Part shown: in pieces, positions 6,425 through 7,617 of the stretch | Numbering within the stretch: the first letter of the stretch is position 1 | Layout of the letters: each line of letters starts with the position of its first letter | Source of the DNA: Spirochaetaceae bacterium | GTDB taxonomy: Bacteria > Spirochaetota > Spirochaetia > SZUA-6 > RPPD01 | Assembly: GCA_003818675.1 (NCBI GenBank) | Contig: RPPD01000093.1 | Coordinates: forward strand, 1 to 7,617 | Direction of reading: 5' to 3' | Length of the DNA stretch: 7,617 nucleotides | Program-made: the position numbers and the translations under genes | Notes under the pieces: generated by a model | What the model saw: only the letters and a program-made list of their open reading frames with translations | Database searches by the model: none | What the model was told of the DNA's origin: nothing

Positions 6425-6997
6425 TCACTTGACGAGGACAAAATATTGCACGCAGCCGGCGCTCTGTCCATTGGGCCCCAGGTTCACGACGCTTCCCTTC
6501 GGAAATATTTTGCCGTAAATGCTCATCACAAGCGGACCCGCGACAACAATGTCCAGATTCGTGTCCGTCCATCCTTTCGTCCATTCCGGCATCGGCGACA
6601 CCCGGTCGTCAAACGCCACAAACACCGAAATGTCGGCAGGCGCCGTGAACAAGGCGAGCGTGTCGCCGGTGAAATTCTTTGAATCGCAGGCGGACCTGAT
6701 CCAGTTGGAGCCCGTGAACTCTTTCGGAATTTCCTCGACCGGATAAGACCGGTCGCCAAAGACCTTGTTTTTGACCTGCAGGTTTTCCTGGAAGCTCCAG
6801 GCGCCTGCGGCAGCCGCGTTCGTGTCCAGAACCTTGAGATCGCTGATCACAACCTTTGGCCCATCGACGATCGGGAAACTGCTGGTGGCAGTACTGGCTG
6901 TTGATGCGCCGGTTGCGGATGCGGTGGACGTAGTCGTGCATGCAAACATCACGCAACACAGAAGTCCCATGGCTGACAGTTTTGTTGAAATGCCCAT
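6425..6997 (-). CDS. Stand-alone module lipoprotein, candidate pectin-binding protein
   Basis: 190 residues with no recognisable enzyme domain. Residues 1-20 form a lipoprotein signal (VMFAC, Cys20), then comes a Ser/Thr/Ala linker (21-42) and a single beta-rich module (48-190) about 65% identical to the one in the pectate lyase encoded next. Shared features are ISDLKVLDTN, ENLQVK, SACDSKNF with Cys104, a DDRV-x4-W-x2-GWTDT aromatic stretch (130-145), and LGPNGQS-x-GCVQY with Cys182. The two conserved cysteines could form a disulfide. Exposed Trp residues (139, 143) suggest carbohydrate contact. From family knowledge, similar modules accompany secreted polysaccharide lyases; I cannot name a defined family. 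Start ATG at 6997 has a strong AAGGAGG with about 6-base spacing. It sits 31 bases after the preceding stop and 12 before the lyase start. Binding pectin at the cell surface is inference. Confidence 0.8.
   Translation of the reverse strand: MGISTKLSAMGLLCCVMFACTTTSTASATGASTASTATSSFPIVDGPKVVISDLKVLDTNAAAAGAWSFQENLQVKNKVFGDRSYPVEEIPKEFTGSNWIRSACDSKNFTGDTLALFTAPADISVFVAFDDRVSPMPEWTKGWTDTNLDIVVAGPLVMSIYGKIFPKGSVVNLGPNGQSAGCVQYFVLVK
6428..6859 (-). repeat. Module copy 2 (stand-alone lipoprotein)
   Basis: Encodes residues 47-190 of the small lipoprotein; the paralogue of 5894-6334. The offset between matching DNA runs is 528 bases in both, so there are no net indels between those points. The linkers and flanks are not similar. 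Confidence 0.9.
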
Positions 6998-7028
6998 TAT
7001 TTTCCTCCTTGAAATCTATTCATATCAC

Positions 7029-7617
7029 TCAATTGTTGACAGTGATAATGATGCAAAGCAATGTACTGCCTGTATTTCTTCCCAATGTCATGGTGCCGGT
7101 TCCGGTCACCCGGTATGAAATCGCGTCACAGCCCGACGCGGTATACGTATTGGTCTCCGTGGCAGTGGTGATCCCGGAGAGTGTGAAGGGCGCCATGGTA
7201 GTGGTGTTTACATACACCAGGGTGATGACGCTGTTATCCGATGCCGTAATTGTGATAGTCGAGGCGGTTTCCCGGAGCTGCAGATAGCGGCTGAAACTCC
7301 AGGTAGAAGTTCCGTCACTCAAAGAAAGAGTGCCGGTGGTGGCGAAGACCCGGAAGTTGCTCGTACCGAAGTTCAGGACGCTTGACAATCCCGGCGCCAG
7401 GGTTTTGCTTGAGGCCAGGAAATTGCTGTTCACATTCTGGCTGAGAGTCGCCCAGTCGGTGACATTGAACACATAAGTAATGCTCGATGCGAGCAGTATT
7501 GTGTCCGAGGCTGTTCCAAAGCTGATGAAGACAGTCACTGTCGTGGATGTTGACGCGGCGACTGCCGTTGCGCCGTACAGGTTCACGTTCGCTATGGCGG
7601 CATTGACCGATGCCAGG
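7029..7617 (-). CDS. Secreted beta-rich protein, C-terminal part (5' end beyond window)
   Basis: 195 codons are visible and the frame stays open to the right edge; the GTG at 7586 lies inside it and need not be the start. The sequence is low in charge and rich in Thr, Ser, Ala and Val, as in extracellular beta-sandwich domains. The last part reads as an accessory module: LSLSDGTSTWSFSRYLQL followed by alternating hydrophobic strands, then SGCDAISYRVTGTGTMTLGR and ending LLCIIITVNN, with two Cys that may pair. C-terminal segments of this kind are found on secreted polysaccharide lyases and other carbohydrate-active proteins, and the next two genes encode pectin-related lipoproteins, so a pectin-degrading enzyme or binding protein is plausible. 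The catalytic part, if any, is out of view. Stop TGA 7029-7031. Confidence 0.75.
   Translation of the reverse strand, partial: LASVNAAIANVNLYGATAVAASTSTTVTVFISFGTASDTILLASSITYVFNVTDWATLSQNVNSNFLASSKTLAPGLSSVLNFGTSNFRVFATTGTLSLSDGTSTWSFSRYLQLRETASTITITASDNSVITLVYVNTTTMAPFTLSGITTATETNTYTASGCDAISYRVTGTGTMTLGRNTGSTLLCIIITVNN

Noticed and set aside
7029..7586. Complete gene starting at GTG 7586
   Set aside because: The frame is open through the window edge, no Shine-Dalgarno precedes the GTG and no signal peptide follows it, so the gene is treated as 5' truncated by the window.
1..7617. CRISPR array, tRNA, rRNA or transposase gene
   Set aside because: No regularly spaced repeats, cloverleaf sequences, rRNA motifs or transposase motifs were seen.

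Overview
The window reads as accessory chromosome of a Gram-negative, plant-polysaccharide-degrading bacterium, most likely a spirochaete of the Treponema/Spirochaeta type. This is inferred from the signal-peptide style of the solute-binding protein (ending FSFAEGQ), a LoaP-type NusG paralogue, an AAA_14/DUF4143 ATPase and lipoprotein-anchored pectin enzymes at moderate GC. No rRNA, tRNA or core marker is present to confirm the taxon.

Left block (1-1488, minus strand): a LoaP-like processive antitermination factor is followed, with a one-base stop/start overlap, by a FlaA1/CapD-type nucleotide-sugar dehydratase/epimerase that runs off the left edge. This looks like the head of a surface-polysaccharide cluster that carries its own elongation factor.

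Middle block (1489-3238): a plus-strand AAA_14/DUF4143 ATPase sits alone as a cassette. It is bounded by imperfect, outward-facing copies of a small intergenic repeat built on ATCTGCGGTT-like words. Its upstream region holds an 11-codon ORF with a strong ribosome-binding site and three copies of AAAGGATA in both orientations. Just after its stop lies a 16-codon ORF whose N-terminus closely resembles the start of type I restriction methylases (HsdM), probably a gene remnant.

Right block (3170-7617, minus strand): a pectin-utilisation operon. In transcription order it contains a secreted, beta-rich protein cut by the right window edge, a small lipoprotein consisting of one accessory module, a lipoprotein family 10 pectate lyase carrying a paralogous copy of the same module, a possible internal promoter, and a family 1 sugar ABC transporter binding protein closed by a strong intrinsic terminator. 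The likely logic is that anchored lyase and binding modules cut and hold pectate at the cell surface, and the periplasmic binding protein passes oligogalacturonides to permeases encoded elsewhere. The most novel element is the roughly 145-residue module, which exists both fused to the lyase and as a free-standing lipoprotein in the next gene.
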